A DNA stretch of 64,000 bases from Bacteroidetes bacterium UBA5697 (GCA_002420145.1 DIHL01000019.1:5560-69559), one strand, 5' to 3'; numbered from the stretch's first letter, positions 52,127 to 61,218 are shown. Numbers and translations: made by a program. The notes: generated by a model not told the origin, from the letters alone.

Positions 52127-53341
52127 TTAATGAATTTTATAAAATTTAAATTCAGTTCTTCTATTAAACTCATGTTCTTTATCAGAACAATCTACATTAT
52201 TCACGCATCTATTTCTAATTTCTATTTCACCTTTTCCTTCAGCGCTTAATCGTTCCATTTTTATTCCTAAAGAACTAAGATACGAAATAACAGTTTGTGA
52301 ACGTTTTAATGAAAGATTTAAATTACTATCATCATTTCCTTGAGAATCTGTATGAGATACTACTTTCAATCTATATTCAGGATATAAATCAAGTACTTTT
52401 TTTACCTTATCAATTAATAATTTAGAGCCATTAGTTAATTCTGTTTCTCCTAATTCATAGTATAAGGTCTCAGTAATATCAAAATTATTAGCTGTATTTA
52501 TTTTTTTGACCGTGAATTGCATCTCAATATCCTCTTCTTCAGCAATATCTGGCAGTTTTGATAACTCTACTTTTAACAAACGATATTCAAATCCCTTATC
52601 GGTTGATTTAAATTTACCAACTAATTTACCAGTTTGAGTTGCTAAAACGGCAAAATTGATATTCTTGTTTTTTTCGTTTACGGTAATTAAATAATCTTGC
52701 TCCAAATCTGGAATTTCCACATTAAAATCACCGTATTTATTTGTGGTTAAACTTGCTATTGTATCATTTTTTTTCAATCCTAATATAAATACAGGTTTGA
52801 ATGCGTATGGAGATAAATTTTTATTTTTCTCCTCAGTCATAATTTTAAGTCTCAGTACTTTAAACTTAACCATTTCAATACCACATTCGATATCTGTAAT
52901 CTCTTGAACATTTTTAGCAAAGCCACATAATTCATTTTTCTCATTATAAATTACTAAAACAGGAAAATCGTCATGTGTTAAATTAAAATCTTTGAAAATC
53001 GACATATCAGGCGATCTTAAAATTTGTGTGGGAATTTTAGAATGAATATCGTCACTCGTTTTTTTAACTAACTGCCCCGAAAAGTAAATAGGAAAAATAG
53101 AGATTGTTTTTTCATTAAATACAAAATTAGAGCCATTAAACATCACTTCAGCTAATGGTTCTGATAACATATCAAAAAACAAAAAACCTTTTTTTTCATT
53201 TTTTGAAGTACTATAAACTTGATTTTGTTTTGATTGATCTAAATAAGATATAGAGTCAAAAGGTAATTTACTTGGAATGTTAAGCTGAGCAAAAACACAA
53301 AAACCATAAAGATTAAAAATAATTACAAGAAAGTTCTTCAT
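52127..53341 (-). CDS. OmpA-domain protein, tandem paralogue 2
   Basis: 404 residues, same order as paralogue 3: signal peptide (GFCVFAQ), thioredoxin-like region with FFDMLSE and FPVLVIYNEKNELCGFAK, sandwich, OmpA domain with VVSHTDSQGND and IRNRCVNNVDCSDKEHEFNRRTEF. 11 bp before paralogue 3. Redox cysteines are absent. Close sequence relation between paralogues 2 and 3 suggests the tandem array grew by unequal crossing over. Confidence 0.85.
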   Translation of the reverse strand: MKNFLVIIFNLYGFCVFAQLNIPSKLPFDSISYLDQSKQNQVYSTSKNEKKGFLFFDMLSEPLAEVMFNGSNFVFNEKTISIFPIYFSGQLVKKTSDDIHSKIPTQILRSPDMSIFKDFNLTHDDFPVLVIYNEKNELCGFAKNVQEITDIECGIEMVKFKVLRLKIMTEEKNKNLSPYAFKPVFILGLKKNDTIASLTTNKYGDFNVEIPDLEQDYLITVNEKNKNINFAVLATQTGKLVGKFKSTDKGFEYRLLKVELSKLPDIAEEEDIEMQFTVKKINTANNFDITETLYYELGETELTNGSKLLIDKVKKVLDLYPEYRLKVVSHTDSQGNDDSNLNLSLKRSQTVISYLSSLGIKMERLSAEGKGEIEIRNRCVNNVDCSDKEHEFNRRTEFKFYKIH

Positions 53342-53358
53342 GGTACATTTAACGTATT

Positions 53359-54642
53359 CTATTGAATTGTGTAAAATTTAAATTCAGTTCGTCTGTTATT
53401 CGCATGCTCTGCTTCTGAACACAAAACACCATCCTTACATTTATTTAAAATCTCATCTTCACCTTTTCCAGTAGCCTTTAATCTGCTTTTTGAAATTCCT
53501 TTAGAAACTAAGTAAGTAACAATGCTATTAGATTGAGCTAAGGTAGCAGTTGTATTTGCTTTAACATCACCATTTGAATCTGTATGAGAAATAATCTCTA
53601 AACGTGTTTTAGGATTCTCTTTTAACTTTGCGATTACTGCGTTAAGCTTAGCCATCGATTCTTTTGATAAAACAACTTCTTTTGCCTTAAACAATTTTTC
53701 GATTGTGTTTAAATTTTTTAAACTTTTATCTTGAAAAGCAGATGATTTATTGTCATTAAATAATGGCTTTAGATAAGGCATTTCTATATCCATTATTTTG
53801 TATTCATAACCCACTTCATTTTTAGTAAAAGCTGAAATTATTTCGCCATTATCAGAAGTTATAAAAGGAGTTTGTTCATCGCTAATTTTAGTATTAGCAG
53901 GAAAAAAAACATGTAAATCAACGGCAGTATTTACATTATCAATAAAAAATTTACCTTTTTCATCAAGCGTTACTGTTTTTATAGTATCGTTATTACCATT
54001 GATAAACCAAATTTTTTCGTTTGAAAAAGGAGCCAATGAGTTATTTCCAAACATTATTTTTCCACTTAGTTTAGTTTGAACTTCGGGTTGAGATTCTAAA
54101 TTTCTTCTTTCATCTAAGTATGAAATAATTGATTTTAACGGAGGATTGATCGCTATAATTTTACCATTTTCATCAATTAAAAAACTGCTTGGCGTTTCTT
54201 TAATTTTGTACGCTCTCACAAAAAAATCATTATATCCTTTTAATGAAATACAGTTATTTATATCTAATATTCTGTATTTAATTAAATCTTGAGCCCAAGT
54301 AACTTTATCACTTTGCAAGGCAACAGATATCATATCAAATCCATCACATGATTTATATTCTAAAGAGGAATACTTAGCATAAAGGCGTTTGTATTTATAA
54401 ATATTTTCTTTTGATTTAGAAACTGTAGACGACCAGAAAAACACTAATACTACTTTGTTTTGATGAGGAAAAGTAAAACTTTGTATAGCATTATCTGTTG
54501 AGTTTAGAACTAATGCAGGAGCCGTGTCTCCCACATTTAATGAAGTGGCATCTTGAGCAACACTCGCATTAATAAAAATGAAATTGATAATTAGAACAAA
54601 GATAAAAATAGGCTTTAACTGTTTAATTTTGAATTGATTCAT
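53359..54642 (-). CDS. OmpA-domain protein with TlpA-like, CxxC-less domain (paralogue 1)
   Basis: 427 residues. Its TlpA-like domain (about 35-180) lines up with the TlpA encoded just upstream: LNVGDTAPALVL, LVFFWSSTVSKSKEN in place of WASWCGPCRAEN, and ETPSSFLIDENGKII with the cis-Pro. The catalytic CxxC is replaced by VSKS. A sandwich and an OmpA domain (about 325-427; ISHTDSNGDV, LNKCKDGVLCSEAEHANNRRTEF) follow. 17 bp before paralogue 2. The likely origin is a duplicate of tlpA joined to an OmpA domain. Confidence 0.86.
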   Translation of the reverse strand: MNQFKIKQLKPIFIFVLIINFIFINASVAQDATSLNVGDTAPALVLNSTDNAIQSFTFPHQNKVVLVFFWSSTVSKSKENIYKYKRLYAKYSSLEYKSCDGFDMISVALQSDKVTWAQDLIKYRILDINNCISLKGYNDFFVRAYKIKETPSSFLIDENGKIIAINPPLKSIISYLDERRNLESQPEVQTKLSGKIMFGNNSLAPFSNEKIWFINGNNDTIKTVTLDEKGKFFIDNVNTAVDLHVFFPANTKISDEQTPFITSDNGEIISAFTKNEVGYEYKIMDIEMPYLKPLFNDNKSSAFQDKSLKNLNTIEKLFKAKEVVLSKESMAKLNAVIAKLKENPKTRLEIISHTDSNGDVKANTTATLAQSNSIVTYLVSKGISKSRLKATGKGEDEILNKCKDGVLCSEAEHANNRRTEFKFYTIQ

Positions 54643-54683
54643 TTCTCTTAAATTATAATTATGTGTTACTTAGTTTAAATTAA

Positions 54684-55277
54684 TTATTTCAATAACATTT
54701 CTAATGTTTTTCCTAAAAGATCACCTCTTAAATTTTTTGCAATAATAATGCCTTCTCCATCTACTAAAACATTTGTTGGAATACTATTCACTCCATATCT
54801 TAAAGCAGCTGCATTACTCCATCCTTGTAAATCACTCACATGATAAGGCCAATGCAAATTATCTTTATCAATCGCTTTAATCCATGCAACTTCATTTTGA
54901 TCAAGAGAAACACTTAATATTTCTAATCCTTTTCCTCTTTTGAATTCGCTAGCGTGATATTTATCAAAAGCAGCCACTACTTGAGGATTCTCTGCACGAC
55001 ATGGACCACACCAACTTGCCCAAAAATCAATTAATACTAACTTACCTTTAAAAGAAGATAGGGTAATCACATTTCCTTTTGGAGAAGCCATTGTAATCTC
55101 AGGAGCTTTGTTTCCTAAATTAATTCCTTCAACTACATCTACTTGTGATACAGTTGTCGTTGATGCTGTTGTTTTATCTGCTTCTTTAATTGTAGTCGTT
55201 GTTGTTTCTTTATTACTCTTACATGAAAGTAAAAACACTCCAACAATTGCGCACGCTGTGATTAAATTTAGTTTCAT
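54684..55277 (-). CDS. tlpA: TlpA-family thiol-disulfide reductase, lipoprotein
   Basis: 197 residues. Lipobox FLLSC (Cys19), a Thr/Lys-rich linker, then a thioredoxin fold with WASWCGPCRAEN (active CxxC) and NSIPTNVLVDGEG (cis-Pro). TlpA-like proteins act as periplasmic reductants, for example in cytochrome c maturation. Its place between murA (3 bp) and the OmpA paralogues (41 bp) suggests a job at the cell wall. The only one of the five thioredoxin-fold proteins in this operon with intact cysteines. Confidence 0.9.
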   Translation of the reverse strand: MKLNLITACAIVGVFLLSCKSNKETTTTTIKEADKTTASTTTVSQVDVVEGINLGNKAPEITMASPKGNVITLSSFKGKLVLIDFWASWCGPCRAENPQVVAAFDKYHASEFKRGKGLEILSVSLDQNEVAWIKAIDKDNLHWPYHVSDLQGWSNAAALRYGVNSIPTNVLVDGEGIIIAKNLRGDLLGKTLEMLLK

Positions 55278-55280
55278 GAT

Positions 55281-56591
55281 TTAATTATCTTTTCTAATAA
55301 TTTCTGCGCCAATGGCATTTAAACGGCCATCAATATTTTGATATCCCCTATCAATTTGGTTGATGTTAAAAATAGTACTCTTTCCTTTTGCGCTCATGGC
55401 AGCAATTAATAAAGCCACTCCTGCTCTAATATCTGGTGAAGCCATTTGAATAGCACGTAATTGTACTTTTCTATCTAATCCCATAACTGTTGCACGATGA
55501 GGATCACATAAAATAATTTGAGCTCCCATGTCTATTAATTTATCTACAAAGAATAAACGGCTTTCAAACATTTTTTGATGTACTAAGATATTACCACGAG
55601 CTTGAGTTGCTGTTACCAAAATAATACTCAATAAATCTGGTGTAAATCCTGGCCAAATAGCATCAGCTACTGTTAACATCGAACCATCAATAAATGTATC
55701 TATTTCGTAATGAGCTTGAGAAGGGATATAAATATCATCGCCTCTTCGCTCCATTTGAATTCCTAATCGAGAAAATACTTTTGGAATGCAACCTAAATTA
55801 TCATATGACACATCTTTAATTGTAATTTCAGATTGTGTCATCGCTGCCAAACCGATAAAAGAACCTATCTCAATCATATCAGGTAAAATACGATGTTTAG
55901 TACCTTTTAATGAGCTCACTCCTTCAATGGTTAATAAATTAGATCCAACGCCAGAAATTTTTGCTCCCATGGCATTCAACATCTTACATAATTGTTGTAA
56001 GTAGGGTTCGCAAGCCGCGTTATAAATAGTTGTTACACCTTCTGCTAAAACAGCTGCCATCACAATATTTGCTGTTCCTGTTACTGATGCTTCATCCAAT
56101 AACATATAAGCTCCTTTTAATTTCTTAGCAGAAACTTTAAAGTTTTCGTTATCACTGTCATACTCAAACTTAGCTCCTAAGTTTTCGAAACCAATAAAGT
56201 GAGTGTCCATACGGCGGCGACCAATTTTGTCTCCACCTGGCTTTGGCATATAAGCAACACCAAAACGTGCTAACATAGGTCCAATAATCATGGTGGAACC
56301 TCTTAAGCCTCCACCTTTCTTTTTAAACTCTTCAGATACTAAATAATCAACTTTGATATCATCTGATTGAAAAGTATATTCTTCGTGACCAGTTTTTTCA
56401 ACTTTAACTCCTAGATCTCTTAATAAATCAATCAGTTTATTGATATCAACGATATCAGGAATATTACTAATGGTTACTTTTTCGGGAGTTAATAAAACAG
56501 CACACAGAATTTGTAATGCTTCGTTTTTTGCTCCTTGAGGAATGATATCCCCTTTTAATTGTCTGCCTCCTGTAACTTCAAAAATAGCCAT
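55281..56591 (-). CDS. murA: UDP-GlcNAc enolpyruvyl transferase MurA
   Basis: MurA starts peptidoglycan synthesis by moving enolpyruvate from PEP to UDP-GlcNAc. 436 residues with PQGAKNEALQILCA and the 2-fold EPT barrel. The loop that holds the catalytic cysteine in E. coli (PGGC115) reads PGGDKIGRRRMD, so the residue is Asp121. An Asp at this place is known to make MurA insensitive to fosfomycin (Mycobacterium, Chlamydia). It lies 3 bp after DUF4290 and 3 bp before tlpA in one operon. Confidence 0.95.
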   Translation of the reverse strand: MAIFEVTGGRQLKGDIIPQGAKNEALQILCAVLLTPEKVTISNIPDIVDINKLIDLLRDLGVKVEKTGHEEYTFQSDDIKVDYLVSEEFKKKGGGLRGSTMIIGPMLARFGVAYMPKPGGDKIGRRRMDTHFIGFENLGAKFEYDSDNENFKVSAKKLKGAYMLLDEASVTGTANIVMAAVLAEGVTTIYNAACEPYLQQLCKMLNAMGAKISGVGSNLLTIEGVSSLKGTKHRILPDMIEIGSFIGLAAMTQSEITIKDVSYDNLGCIPKVFSRLGIQMERRGDDIYIPSQAHYEIDTFIDGSMLTVADAIWPGFTPDLLSIILVTATQARGNILVHQKMFESRLFFVDKLIDMGAQIILCDPHRATVMGLDRKVQLRAIQMASPDIRAGVALLIAAMSAKGKSTIFNINQIDRGYQNIDGRLNAIGAEIIRKDN

Positions 56592-56594
56592 AGA

Positions 56595-57269
56595 TTAAGA
56601 TGTTGGTCGGTTATTGTTATTTCTGTGTTTAAATTTGTTTTTATTTTTTTTGTGACGATTTTTATTATTTCCACCGCCTGCATTTACTGTAATTGGAGTT
56701 TGATTATTGTGATTTTTGTTTTTTAATTCATTAGCATGAGTTAAAGCCGAACTTTCATCAATATGCAACTCGTTATTCGTCATCTCTTTAAATTGCTTAA
56801 AAATCACATCATCCGTTACCGAATCTTTATTCCAGTTGACGTATGATTTTTTTAAGTGATTAGCAATTAAACGAGTTAATTCTTTTTTCTCTGGGCCTTC
56901 TTCAAATGATTTAGCCGCTTCTATAATTCGCTCAATTGTTTTTCCATAATGTTTGTAGCGTATTTTAGTTGCTGGATAAGGTACATTTTTGGGCTTAGTG
57001 GTAAAGGTCTCAGCATTAGGTCGTGGATAAGGAGAATCTACATCTAATTGAAATTTAGAAATCAAAAACAAATGATCCCATAATTTATGTGTAAAATCTG
57101 CAATGTCACGCAAATGAGGATTTAACTGTCCCATGATTTGAATAATAGCTCTGGCACACTTATTTCGCTCATCTCTATCTTCAATAGTGATGCAATAATC
57201 TATCATTACCTGAATATTTCTTCCGTATTCAGGAATCTCCAATTTTGGAAGCTGTGTATTATATTCCAT
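56595..57269 (-). CDS. DUF4290 protein
   Basis: 224 residues. Conserved Bacteroidota-only family with YNTQLPKLEIPEYGRNIQ, LNPHLRDIADFTHKLWDHL and SPYPRP near the middle, and a basic Lys/Asn/Arg-rich tail (KNKNKFKHRNNNN). No signal peptide. Always found next to murA in many Bacteroidota, so it may regulate cell-wall synthesis, but nothing is known. Leads the apparent operon murA-tlpA-four OmpA paralogues. Confidence 0.88.
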   Translation of the reverse strand: MEYNTQLPKLEIPEYGRNIQVMIDYCITIEDRDERNKCARAIIQIMGQLNPHLRDIADFTHKLWDHLFLISKFQLDVDSPYPRPNAETFTTKPKNVPYPATKIRYKHYGKTIERIIEAAKSFEEGPEKKELTRLIANHLKKSYVNWNKDSVTDDVIFKQFKEMTNNELHIDESSALTHANELKNKNHNNQTPITVNAGGGNNKNRHKKNKNKFKHRNNNNRPTS

Positions 57270-57429
57270 AGTGTATTTAAAAGTTTAAAGTTAAGAAATT
57301 TAGACCGTTGTTTTGAGGCTTTTAAAAGAGATATAAAGAGTCGAAGGTTAATAAACTCAACTCTTATCAAAAGATGTTTTAGAGCAAAAACTCACTCTAC
57401 AAAATAAACGATATGTAAAAATACGAAAA

Positions 57430-57918
57430 CTATTTGATGTTTTTCACCATCACAAAATCATTCATTTGATATCCATCACCAATATCAAAATCTTCTACTC
57501 TATCTATTTTAAATCCATTTTTAAAATAGAAATTAATCGACTTGTAATTTTGTCTATTTACAGTGAGTGTCAGTGATTTAGGATGGATTGTTTTAATTAA
57601 CAAATGAAGCACTTCAGTTCCTATTCCTGAATTTGATTTTTGCTGCTGAATATAAAACTTATGAAGAAAATAATCTGCATTGTTTTCGGAACTCACTGAT
57701 AAAAATCCAATTGTTTCATTATTATTTTTTATCAAATAAAATGCATGTTTTTTAACTGTTAATTGCTCAACCAAACTTTGATGGTTATACATTTTATCCA
57801 ACATATAATCTACCTGAACTTGACCAATAATATTGACGTAATGATCATTCCAAATTTGCCTTGCTAAATTGGCAATAGTATCTAAATCTTTTTGTTGAGC
57901 TATGGTAATATGTATCAT
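57430..57918 (-). CDS. GNAT-family N-acetyltransferase
   Basis: 162 residues. GNAT fold: IRQ-type start MIHITIAQQKDLDTIANLARQIW, acetyl-CoA loop QQKSNSGIGTEVL, NFYFKNGFKIDRVEDFDIGDGY near the end. Substrate unknown. ATG 57918 used; a TTG one codon earlier is possible. Divergent from smpB, 48 bp apart. Confidence 0.87.
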   Translation of the reverse strand: MIHITIAQQKDLDTIANLARQIWNDHYVNIIGQVQVDYMLDKMYNHQSLVEQLTVKKHAFYLIKNNNETIGFLSVSSENNADYFLHKFYIQQQKSNSGIGTEVLHLLIKTIHPKSLTLTVNRQNYKSINFYFKNGFKIDRVEDFDIGDGYQMNDFVMVKNIK

Positions 57919-57966
57919 CAAACAAGTATTTATGTATCTTTACACCCTAAATTAAATCATTTCTAA

Positions 57967-58425
57967 TTGAAACCGAATATACAGCAAAAAATTTCAATCA
58001 AAAACCGTAGAGCTAGTTTCGACTATAGTTTTATTGAAAAATATACAGCAGGCATTGTGTTGGTTGGTACCGAGATTAAAGCTATTAGAGAGGGAAAAGC
58101 CTCTTTAGTAGATAGCTTTTGCTATTTTAGAAATGGAGAATTATTTATTAAAAATCTAAATATTAGTATTTATACGGAAGGTAATTTATATAATCACGAG
58201 CCAACACGCGAACGAAAACTACTATTAAACAAACAGGAATTAACTAAACTACAAAAAAAGATGATGGATAAAGGTTTAACCATCATCCCTACTCTTTTAT
58301 TTACATCTGATAGCGGTTATGCTAAAGTTGAGATTGCCGTAGCAAAAGGCAAGAAAAACTATGACAAACGCGACGATTTAAAAACCAAAGATTTGAATAG
58401 AGAAATGGACAGAAAATTTAAGTAA
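57967..58425 (+). CDS. smpB: SsrA-binding protein SmpB
   Basis: SmpB delivers tmRNA to stalled ribosomes. 152 residues with IKNRRASFDYSFIEKYTAGIVL, GTEIKAIREGKASLVDSFC and the C-terminal tail KKNYDKRDDLKTKDLNREM that contacts the decoding centre. Start TTG at 57967; a TATCTTTA box at 57935-57942 is the probable promoter. No ssrA gene was recognised in the window. Confidence 0.95.
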   Translation: MKPNIQQKISIKNRRASFDYSFIEKYTAGIVLVGTEIKAIREGKASLVDSFCYFRNGELFIKNLNISIYTEGNLYNHEPTRERKLLLNKQELTKLQKKMMDKGLTIIPTLLFTSDSGYAKVEIAVAKGKKNYDKRDDLKTKDLNREMDRKFK

Positions 58426-58493
58426 TTAACATCGTTTAATACTTAATAAACAACAAAAACATTAATTTTACAATAACATTTATAAATCATACG

Positions 58494-58901
58494 ATGAAAA
58501 AAATATTCTTCTTAGCCTCATTAATTAGTTTAGCTTGTATTTCATGTAAATCAAAAAAAGAAGCTGTGAAAACAACCGAAAATACAGCAAACACTGCAAC
58601 TAGTTCAGTTGATACCCCAGTAACTTATCGTTTAATTGTTTCTTTTATTAGTAAGGGCGCTGGAACAGATAGCCAAAAACGCACGGCTTTTTTAGCTTAT
58701 GTTGATGGACACGCATTAAAACCAGCCTACAAAACGGTAACTTGGGGTCGCGAAGGAGAAACTGACTACTGTTTTAACTTAAGTGAATTAACCGCTAAAA
58801 AAGACCTAGTAGGTTTTATTGAAGAAATTAAAAAAATTGGAGCTGGTTCAGATATGATGAATATTTCTGAAAATGCTGAATGTCAGCATAAAGGCAGATA
58901 A
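58494..58901 (+). CDS. Small lipoprotein, unknown
   Basis: 135 residues. Lipobox ACISC (Cys18) after a signal peptide, a Thr/Ala/Ser-rich linker and a compact domain (YRLIVSFISKGAGTDSQKRTAF, VTWGREGETDYCFNLSEL) with a later CQHKGR end. Not recognised. Follows smpB by 68 bp, is terminated at 58982-59014 and probably has its own promoter. Confidence 0.75.
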   Translation: MKKIFFLASLISLACISCKSKKEAVKTTENTANTATSSVDTPVTYRLIVSFISKGAGTDSQKRTAFLAYVDGHALKPAYKTVTWGREGETDYCFNLSELTAKKDLVGFIEEIKKIGAGSDMMNISENAECQHKGR

Positions 58902-58981
58902 TGTACAAGATGATTTTAATCAGAATTATTATAAATAGCTTATTTTTCAACAAAAAATAAGTTTTCACCTCAAAATTGTGG

Positions 58982-59014
58982 AAAATCGAGTCCTTTACGG
59001 CTCGATTTTTTTTT
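58982..59014 (+). terminator. Terminator before pckA
   Basis: AAAATCGAG (58982-58990) pairs with CTCGATTTT (59001-59009), followed by a long T run. It abuts the pckA promoter. Confidence 0.85.
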
Positions 59015-59022
59015 TACTTTTG
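59015..59022 (+). promoter_or_regulatory. -7 promoter box of pckA
   Basis: TACTTTTG fits TAnnTTTG, directly after the upstream terminator's T tract and 30 nt before the ATG, so pckA has a normal-length leader. Confidence 0.6.
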
Positions 59023-59052
59023 TACCCTAACTAAAATTAAATTCTTTTTAAA

Positions 59053-60666
59053 ATGAACGAAATTGGATTAAAAGCACAAGATGCTTCTGTTGCCCAATTA
59101 GGCTTAGCAAATGTTGAAATGGCTTATTGGAACTTGCATCCATCTGAATTAGTTGAAGAAACTATTATTCGTGGACAAGGTGTATTAACTGATGTTGGTG
59201 CTTTAGCTATTGATACTGGAGAATTTACTGGACGCTCTCCTAAAGATAAATTTGTTGTTTACGACGAAAACACTAAAGATAGCGTTTGGTGGGGTGATGT
59301 TAACAACCGTTTTGAATCTGATAAATTTGATGCTTTACATAACCGTATGTTAGCATACTTAGGTAAAAAAGAAGTTTGGGTGCGTGATGCTTATGCATGT
59401 GCTGATCCAACTTTTAGAATTAATATTCGTGTGGTAAATGAAACTCCTTGGAGTAACTTATTTTCATATAACTTATTTTTACGCCCTACAACTGAAGAAA
59501 TTAAAACATTTAAGCACGATTGGGTGATTTTAAATGCTCCAGGTTTTATGGCTGATCCTAAAATTGATGGAACTCGTCAACATAACTTTGCTATTATTAA
59601 CTTTACTAAAAAAGTAATTTTAATTGGTGGTACTGGTTACACAGGAGAAATTAAAAAATCTATTTTCTCGGTATTAAACTATATTTTACCTCACGAGAAA
59701 AAAGTGCTTTCAATGCACTGTTCTGCTAATATTGGTAAAGATGGTGATACTGCTATTTTCTTTGGTTTATCTGGAACTGGTAAAACAACCTTATCTGCTG
59801 ATCCTAACCGTAAATTAATTGGTGATGATGAGCATGGATGGGCTGATAATTCAGTATTTAACTTTGAAGGTGGTTGCTACGCTAAATGTGTAGATTTAAC
59901 TGCTGAAAAAGAGCCACAAATTTTTAATGCGATTAAATTTGGTTCGTTATTAGAAAACATTAACTACTACGAAGGAACAACTACTGTAAACTATGCAGAT
60001 ATTTCTCGTACTGAAAACACTCGTGTAAGTTACCCAGCTAATTATATTGATAATGCTGTTACTCCAGCAGTTGGTGATATTCCTAAAAATATTTTCTTTT
60101 TAACTTGCGATGCATTTGGTGTTTTACCTCCAATCTCTAAGTTAAACACAGGTCAAGCGATGTATAACTTTATTAGTGGTTATACAGCTAAAGTGGCTGG
60201 TACCGAAATGGGTATTACTGAGCCTACAACAACTTTCTCTGCTTGTTTTGGTAAAGCGTTTTTACCTTTACACCCAACAAAATATGCTGAGTTATTAGGA
60301 GAAAAATTAAAGAAACATAATGTAAACGTTTGGTTATTAAACACTGGATGGGTTGGTGGTTCTTACGGTGTTGGTAATCGTATTAAATTATCATACACTC
60401 GTGCTTTAATTACAGCAGCTTTAAATGGAGAATTAGATAAAGCAGAAATGGGAACTACTAATTTCTTTGGATTAAAATTCCCTAAAACTTGTAAAGATGT
60501 TCCAACTGAGATTTTAGATCCTCGTAACTCTTGGTCTGACAAAGCAGCTTACGATGCAAAAGCTAAAAACTTAGCGGAACAATTCATCAAAAACTTTGAC
60601 CAATACGCTTCTGCAGCTAATGCTGAAATTTTAGCAGCAGCTCCAAAAGTTGCACAAGAAGCTTAA
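59053..60666 (+). CDS. pckA: Phosphoenolpyruvate carboxykinase (ATP)
   Basis: PckA converts oxaloacetate to PEP for gluconeogenesis. 537 residues with the P-loop GLSGTGKTT (238-246), the metal site DDEHGW, DTGEFTGRSPKDKF and LNTGWVGGSYGVGNRIKL. ATP-dependent type by its motifs. The first step from TCA intermediates towards sugar, and linked to MurA here only through the use of PEP. Ends in a strong terminator. Confidence 0.97.
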   Translation: MNEIGLKAQDASVAQLGLANVEMAYWNLHPSELVEETIIRGQGVLTDVGALAIDTGEFTGRSPKDKFVVYDENTKDSVWWGDVNNRFESDKFDALHNRMLAYLGKKEVWVRDAYACADPTFRINIRVVNETPWSNLFSYNLFLRPTTEEIKTFKHDWVILNAPGFMADPKIDGTRQHNFAIINFTKKVILIGGTGYTGEIKKSIFSVLNYILPHEKKVLSMHCSANIGKDGDTAIFFGLSGTGKTTLSADPNRKLIGDDEHGWADNSVFNFEGGCYAKCVDLTAEKEPQIFNAIKFGSLLENINYYEGTTTVNYADISRTENTRVSYPANYIDNAVTPAVGDIPKNIFFLTCDAFGVLPPISKLNTGQAMYNFISGYTAKVAGTEMGITEPTTTFSACFGKAFLPLHPTKYAELLGEKLKKHNVNVWLLNTGWVGGSYGVGNRIKLSYTRALITAALNGELDKAEMGTTNFFGLKFPKTCKDVPTEILDPRNSWSDKAAYDAKAKNLAEQFIKNFDQYASAANAEILAAAPKVAQEA

Positions 60667-60686
60667 TAGATAAATTTTATTAAAAT

Positions 60687-60724
60687 AAAAATCCCCCCAA
60701 CAGTATTGTTGGGGGGATTTTTTT
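60687..60724 (+). terminator. Terminator of pckA
   Basis: AAAAATCCCCCCAACA / TGTTGGGGGGATTTTT-type stem with a short GTAT loop and T run. Confidence 0.95.
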
Positions 60725-60729
60725 ATGCT

Positions 60730-60767
60730 CGTCATTGCGAACCGACTTTAGGAGGTGAAGCAATCTC
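60730..60767. repeat. CGTCATTGCGA...GAAGCAATCTC repeat
   Basis: The left end CGTCATTGCGA and right end GAAGCAATCTC belong to a known type of intergenic repeat; the TTGCTTCGTCTC after it (60789-60800) looks like a decayed inverted half. It fills the 213-bp gap before the small gene on the minus strand. Confidence 0.6.
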
Positions 60768-60879
60768 TCATTTTGTAATCGTTTGAATTTGCTTCGTCTC
60801 ACGCCAAGTCGTGATTTGATTTTGTGATAGGTAGCTCGCTCACATACTGGCTCAATTGTGTACTATACAATAGAGTATT

Positions 60880-61218
60880 TTATTGATTCAATTCTTCTAA
60901 AGATAATCCAGCCGAATCAGCCGTTGAAACCCAAGCTGTGCCTGATTTTTTAAAAACTTCCACACCTAAGCCATACACGTCTCTAAAATTCTGTTGTAAG
61001 TTAGCAGCCGTCATGTGTGGCGTAATAGTTATTTCTCCAGATTCATGAACTGTTCTACACTCTGATAAGTGAGCACTATGTTTGCAATACTCGTTATCGG
61101 CTGCCCCAGCTGATTGATGTGGCTTAGCATGAAATTCTAATTTAAAATTAGAAAAAGTGGCGCTAAATTCTTCCTGAATAGCAAATACTTTTCGGTGATC
61201 ATTAATAGCAATTTTCAT
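60880..61218 (-). CDS. Small conserved protein, unknown
   Basis: 112 residues, no signal peptide. Start MKIAINDHRKVFAIQEEFSA reads as a strand-helix unit, then an internal stretch with two cysteines (NEYCKHSAHLSECRTVHESG) and LQQNFRDVYGLGVEVFKKSG. Reminiscent of small Bacteroidota ubiquitin-fold proteins, but I do not recognise the family. It follows the Crp/Fnr gene on the same strand; a TGATGAAAATCA palindrome at 61281-61292 lies 63 bp upstream. Confidence 0.7.
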   Translation of the reverse strand: MKIAINDHRKVFAIQEEFSATFSNFKLEFHAKPHQSAGAADNEYCKHSAHLSECRTVHESGEITITPHMTAANLQQNFRDVYGLGVEVFKKSGTAWVSTADSAGLSLEELNQ

